A stretch of 64,000 bases of DNA, from NCBI GenBank assembly GCA_947503575.1, contig CANNDZ010000001.1:310001-374000 (forward strand). Direction: 5' to 3'. The notes beneath the pieces were generated by a model. It worked only from the letters and a program-made list of their open reading frames with translations. It was not told the DNA's origin and searched no databases. This DNA comes from an uncultured Kordiimonas sp. (GTDB taxonomy: Bacteria; Pseudomonadota; Alphaproteobacteria; Sphingomonadales; Kordiimonadaceae). Of the stretch, positions 60,579 to 64,000 are shown piece by piece; positions within the stretch are counted from its first letter, which is position 1, and each line of letters starts with the position of its first letter. Position numbers and translations under genes: made by a program.

Positions 60579-61193
60579 ATGGACATCATCGAGTTTAATC
60601 GATGGTTTTTGGCGCTATTTTTTGCTTTTGTGGCGGTTTTTTATGCCGTTCGCATCACCTTTTTGACCAAAAAAACGCGCGAAATCATCACCCCGATCGG
60701 GAAACCTGGCACTGTGCATTATAGCATTGAGGTGTTGTTCCGGGTTTTCCGAGCGTTGATTTTGCTGGTTTGCTGGGTCCGGCTTTGGTGGCCGCCCGCA
60801 GATGATTACATCGGCACTTTCCCGCAACTTTTTGTGCCATCGGTCCTTGTTGCCGGTGACCTTGTGATGGTGACTGCCGTTGCGGGTATTCTATCCATAA
60901 ACCTTTATCTGAAAGATGTATGGCGTTCCGGCATCCCCGAACGTGGTCCTTTTGAACTGATCACCAGCGGCCCTTATCGTTTTTCACGTAATCCAATGAT
61001 GCTGTTTGTTATGGTTGCTCAATTTGGGTTCTTCCTGGCGCTCCCAAGTTATTTCTCGCTCCTTTGTTTTGTGCTGGGCGTTGTAACGATTGTTATACAG
61101 GAAAGACTCGAAGGTCAGGCCTTGTCCGACAAGTTTGGCGATCGTTATGCTATCTATTGTCAGCGGACCCCGCGCTGGTTACTGATGCGTTAG
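60579..61193 (+). CDS. Isoprenylcysteine carboxyl methyltransferase-like membrane protein
   Basis: 204 residues with five hydrophobic segments. The C-terminal part has the ICMT/PEMT-type signature: RGPFELITSGPYRFSRNPMM (about 130) followed by a membrane pair and ERLEGQALSDKFGDRYAIYCQRTPRWL. These enzymes use S-adenosylmethionine to methylate membrane lipids or prenylated thiols; the bacterial substrate is unknown. Divergent from the acyl-CoA synthetase gene. Confidence 0.8.
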   Translation: MDIIEFNRWFLALFFAFVAVFYAVRITFLTKKTREIITPIGKPGTVHYSIEVLFRVFRALILLVCWVRLWWPPADDYIGTFPQLFVPSVLVAGDLVMVTAVAGILSINLYLKDVWRSGIPERGPFELITSGPYRFSRNPMMLFVMVAQFGFFLALPSYFSLLCFVLGVVTIVIQERLEGQALSDKFGDRYAIYCQRTPRWLLMR

Positions 61194-61401
61194 TCCCCAA
61201 TAAGCACTTATCCTCGACAGCTGTCAGGCCTGCTGGGTATTCTGCGATTACGAAGGATTGTAAAACTAGTAATCTACACAATGTATAATACGTGTATTTT
61301 TATACTTGTCTCTCACGTTGCGGCAGGTGCTAGATCAGTAAAATAGTGACAGTAAGTTTGCCTGTGCGACAAAGCGCAATAGGCTTCGGGATTGCTAAGA
61401 C

Positions 61402-62487
61402 ATGGAAGACAAAAGCAAGTTACTTGATGAACTGAAAATTGATCGTAGCGACGACAACGAGCCTAGAGGCATTTCTGTACCTGTTGTTCTGATTGGCTTG
61501 GTCATTGCCTTATTACTGGGCGGAGGCGCAAGCTACTTTCTTCTGCAGGGCCAGGGTGCTGGTCAAGGAAGTGGTGAGGCCGGTTCATCGTCGGCCGCAA
61601 AAGTTGCGCGCACGCAGACATCTCCGGTTCAGGAAAGTCAGCCGTCCGTTTCCGGCACGGTAGCTGAGGGCATGACCCAAACGGATACAGGCACCGTTAC
61701 CCCTGCGTCAGAGCGATTGTTAAATGCGTCTGGCTATATCACCGCACGCCGAATTGCCACGGTGTCTGCCGAAATCATGGGGCTTTTGACAGACGTTCGC
61801 GTCGAGGAAGGTATGACGGTCACGCGCGGACAGGTACTGGCAACGCTCGATGCTGCTGTGGCCAGCGTCAATCTGCAGTTTGCTGAAGCACAGGTGGCTG
61901 TGCAGGAGGCGCGCATGGAGAGCGCAGCCGCTGAGTTGGCAGAAGCGCGCCGTGTGCTGACCCGGGTAACAGAGCTGAAAAAAGAGGACTTCTCCAGCAC
62001 AGCAGACGTAACGCGCGCTCAAGCGAGTGTTGCATCATTAGAAGCCCAACTTAAGCGGTCTGCTGCAGACATTGAGGTCGCCAAATTTGAAGCGGCACGG
62101 CAGCGAGAGAGGCTGAATGACCATACAATTCGCGCCCCCTTCGATGGCGTTGTAACGGTTAAAAATGCCCAGCCCGGTGAAATTGTATCGCCGAGTTCTG
62201 CGGGTGGTGGTTTCACCCGAACAGGCATTTGCACCATAGTGGACATGGACTCGCTTGAAATCGAGGTTGATGTCAATGAAGCGTTCATTGGCCGGGTCTC
62301 GGATGGTCAGCGTGTTGCAGCCAACTTGGACGCCTATCCAGAATGGACAATTCCAGCATCTGTTATCGCCATTATTCCAACAGCGGACCGTGCCAAGGCA
62401 ACGGTGCGCGTACGCATACGCATTGAGGAAAAAGACCCCAGAATTTTGCCCGATATGGGGGTAAAAGTAGCGTTTCTGAGGACCTGA
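61402..62487 (+). CDS. Periplasmic adaptor (HlyD/MacA-type) of an efflux system
   Basis: 361 residues. N-terminal cytoplasmic segment, one membrane helix (about 26-48), a Gly/Ser-rich linker, a lipoyl half-domain (RRIATVSAEIMGLLTDVRVEEGMTVTRGQVLATLD, in pieces, about 115-148), a coiled-coil hairpin (about 150-235), the second lipoyl half (IRAPFDGVVTVKNAQPGEIV) and a beta-barrel domain. Bridges an ABC exporter to an outer-membrane channel. Forms an operon with the ATPase and permease that follow. Confidence 0.9.
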   Translation: MEDKSKLLDELKIDRSDDNEPRGISVPVVLIGLVIALLLGGGASYFLLQGQGAGQGSGEAGSSSAAKVARTQTSPVQESQPSVSGTVAEGMTQTDTGTVTPASERLLNASGYITARRIATVSAEIMGLLTDVRVEEGMTVTRGQVLATLDAAVASVNLQFAEAQVAVQEARMESAAAELAEARRVLTRVTELKKEDFSSTADVTRAQASVASLEAQLKRSAADIEVAKFEAARQRERLNDHTIRAPFDGVVTVKNAQPGEIVSPSSAGGGFTRTGICTIVDMDSLEIEVDVNEAFIGRVSDGQRVAANLDAYPEWTIPASVIAIIPTADRAKATVRVRIRIEEKDPRILPDMGVKVAFLRT

Positions 62488-62535
62488 TTTTGCTCGACTA
62501 CACCTATATGCCATCATACCCTCGGGGAGACCAAG

Positions 62536-63225
62536 ATGACCGCTCTGTTTGACCTAAAGAAAGTTGCCAAAAGCTTTGTCAAAGGCAAAGAAAAGATCAG
62601 CATTTTTGATGACTTGAACATGACCATCGAAGAAGGCGATTTTGTTGCAATTATGGGCCCCTCTGGATCAGGGAAAACCACCCTTTTAAACATGTTGGGT
62701 GGCGTTGATCAGCCAACAAGCGGAGAGGTCTGGTTTGCTGGTGAACGTATCGACAGCCTGTCAGAAGGTAACCTTGCCAAATGGCGCGCCAACAATGTAG
62801 GTTTCATCTTTCAGTTCTACAACCTCATGCCGATGTTGAATGCAGCTCGCAATGTTGAGTTGCCGTTGCTGTTGACCAAACTCAGCGGCAAGCAACGCAA
62901 GAAGAATGTAGAAACCGCCCTGACCCTGGTTGAGCTTGCTGACCGGGCCAAACATATGCCCAGCGAGATGTCGGGTGGTCAGCAACAACGCGTCGCCATT
63001 GCCCGCGCAATCGTATCCGACCCCAAACTGTTGCTGTGTGATGAGCCCACCGGCGACCTTGATCGCGCCACTGCGGATGAAATCCTGAAAACGCTGCAGC
63101 TTCTCAATGAAAAGTTCAACAAAACTATAGTTATGGTTACCCATGATCCGGCTGCAGCAAAATATGCGAAGCGCACCCTGCATCTGGATAAAGGCGAGTT
63201 TGTCGAGGAAGGTATGGCGGCATGA
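62536..63225 (+). CDS. ABC transporter ATP-binding protein (MacB/LolD-type)
   Basis: 229 residues. Walker A GPSGSGKTTLL (about 41-51), Q-loop FQFYNLMPMLNAARNVELPL (about 92), signature SGGQQQRVAIARA (about 142), Walker B LLLCDEPTGDLD (about 165) and H-loop VTHDP (about 198). This subgroup drives mechanotransmission-type exporters. The stop overlaps the next start by four bases (ATGA). Confidence 0.95.
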   Translation: MTALFDLKKVAKSFVKGKEKISIFDDLNMTIEEGDFVAIMGPSGSGKTTLLNMLGGVDQPTSGEVWFAGERIDSLSEGNLAKWRANNVGFIFQFYNLMPMLNAARNVELPLLLTKLSGKQRKKNVETALTLVELADRAKHMPSEMSGGQQQRVAIARAIVSDPKLLLCDEPTGDLDRATADEILKTLQLLNEKFNKTIVMVTHDPAAAKYAKRTLHLDKGEFVEEGMAA

Positions 63226-64000
63226 AAGACCTTTATCTCATCTACAAGAACCTCACGCGCAAGCCGCTACGGCTCTTTCTGACCAGCTTTGCCATATTCA
63301 TTGCGTTTCTTTTGTTTGGCGCTGTTACAACACTGAAAAGTGCTTTGGATTCCGGGGTGGAGCTGTCTGCAGATGACAGGTTGGTGGTGCTCAACAGCAT
63401 CAACTTTACCAACCCACTGCCGGTTGCCTACGTTAACCGGGTCAAGGCCGTTGAAGGTGTTTCCAAAGTTACCCATGCCAACTGGTTTGGTGGCTATTTT
63501 CAGGAACCAACCAACCAGGTTGTAACGTTTGCGGTGGACCCAGAAACATACCTTGACGTCTACAGCGAATTAGTTATCGACCCGGCACAACAAGACGCAT
63601 GGTTCCGCAATCGTCAGGGCATCCTGATTGGTGAAAGGCTGGCGAAAATAAATGGCTGGAAAGTCGGGGACCGTATTCCGTTGTCGTCCAATATTTTCTC
63701 GCAGGATAATGGCAGCAGCACCTGGGACTTTGTCGTGGAAGGCGTTTTCACCGGCAATGATGAGCAGGTCGACACAGGCTACGCCATATTCCACTATAAA
63801 TACTTCATGGAAACTCAGACAATGGGCGGTGATTGGATTGGTTGGATTATTCTGACAACAACAGACCCGGCCCTTAACGAATCTGTTGCGCGCGCCATTG
63901 ATGACCAGTTTGCCAACTCGTCAACGGAAACCGATACCAGCACTGAAAAGGCTTTTAATAAGGCCTTTATCGAACAAATTGGTAATGTTGGCCTGATTAT
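63222..64000 (+). CDS. ABC transporter permease, MacB/FtsX-type (3' truncated)
   Basis: 259 codons visible; runs off the window. N-terminal membrane helix (about 17-40: LFLTSFAIFIAFLLFGAV) followed by a large periplasmic MacB-type core domain (about 45-250, with GILIGERLAKINGWKVGDRIPLSSN and a VVEGVFTG strand). The missing 3' part should hold three more helices. Completes a MacAB-like exporter with the two genes before it; cargo unknown. Confidence 0.9.
   Translation, partial: MKDLYLIYKNLTRKPLRLFLTSFAIFIAFLLFGAVTTLKSALDSGVELSADDRLVVLNSINFTNPLPVAYVNRVKAVEGVSKVTHANWFGGYFQEPTNQVVTFAVDPETYLDVYSELVIDPAQQDAWFRNRQGILIGERLAKINGWKVGDRIPLSSNIFSQDNGSSTWDFVVEGVFTGNDEQVDTGYAIFHYKYFMETQTMGGDWIGWIILTTTDPALNESVARAIDDQFANSSTETDTSTEKAFNKAFIEQIGNVGLI

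Noticed and set aside
1-64000. CRISPR arrays, complete insertion sequences, rRNA genes or a replication origin
   Set aside because: No regularly spaced repeats, transposase genes or rRNA sequence were seen on reading the window.

Overview
The window looks like chromosomal DNA of a photosynthetic alphaproteobacterium, a purple non-sulfur or aerobic anoxygenic phototroph. Three things support this. First, there is a complete LH2 light-harvesting operon (pucB, pucA, pucC) and an 8-vinyl reductase of bacteriochlorophyll synthesis (bciA). Second, several gene orders are typical of Alphaproteobacteria: secB/fxsA/Tim44-like/mltA/smr, DUF3576 lipoprotein/leuS/lptE/holA, and hisB-H-A-F-E next to hslV-hslU. 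Third, codon use and GC are moderate (roughly the low to mid 50s by eye). I cannot name the genus. Both ends of the window cut genes: a diheme cytochrome on the left and an ABC permease on the right.

From 1 to about 30 kb the content is mostly housekeeping: dapB, a DUF350 membrane protein, a membrane-anchored serine protease, a UbiH-type hydroxylase, ftsK, a LolA-like protein, xth, an OmpR-type regulator, ribA, an L,D-transpeptidase, a YggS protein, thiE-like, leuS-lptE-holA, secB and neighbours, a ketopantoate-reductase-like protein and a ComM/YifB ATPase. Small regulatory units sit between them: a DUF4199/LuxR pair, and a TetR gene divergent from a CPBP protease with a clear palindromic operator. 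From 30 to 44 kb come bciA, a TSUP permease, an M23 peptidase, the his operon, hslVU behind a sigma-32-like promoter, a malonyl-CoA-synthetase-like enzyme, a Trm112-like/Lon-N-like/thioredoxin-TPR cluster and a trans-editing deacylase.

A tRNA-Gly gene (44671-44745) opens an accessory segment of about 3.3 kb. It holds a tight three-gene operon on the minus strand: a compact adenylosuccinate-synthetase homologue whose catalytic Asp is Ser (a PurZ-like feature), a dCTP-deaminase/dUTPase-fold protein with a transmembrane helix and coiled coil, and an unrecognised protein. The operon has a repeat-rich promoter. A 12-base copy of the tRNA 3' end lies at the far side. This is the best candidate for an undescribed system, possibly nucleotide-based antiviral defence.

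From 48 to 64 kb there are an NTF2-like protein, an amidohydrolase with a divergent MarR regulator, a penicillin-acylase lipoprotein, an esterase, and the puc operon. The puc promoter has two TGT-N12-ACA (PpsR/CrtJ) sites 8 bp apart. PucA carries Phe44-Leu45, the pattern of blue-shifted B800-820 complexes, and a long C-terminal tail. After the puc operon come a lipase/GH18/unknown operon, an acyl-CoA synthetase, an isoprenylcysteine-methyltransferase-like protein and a MacAB-type exporter. Functions are inferred from sequence motifs read by eye; no database search was run.
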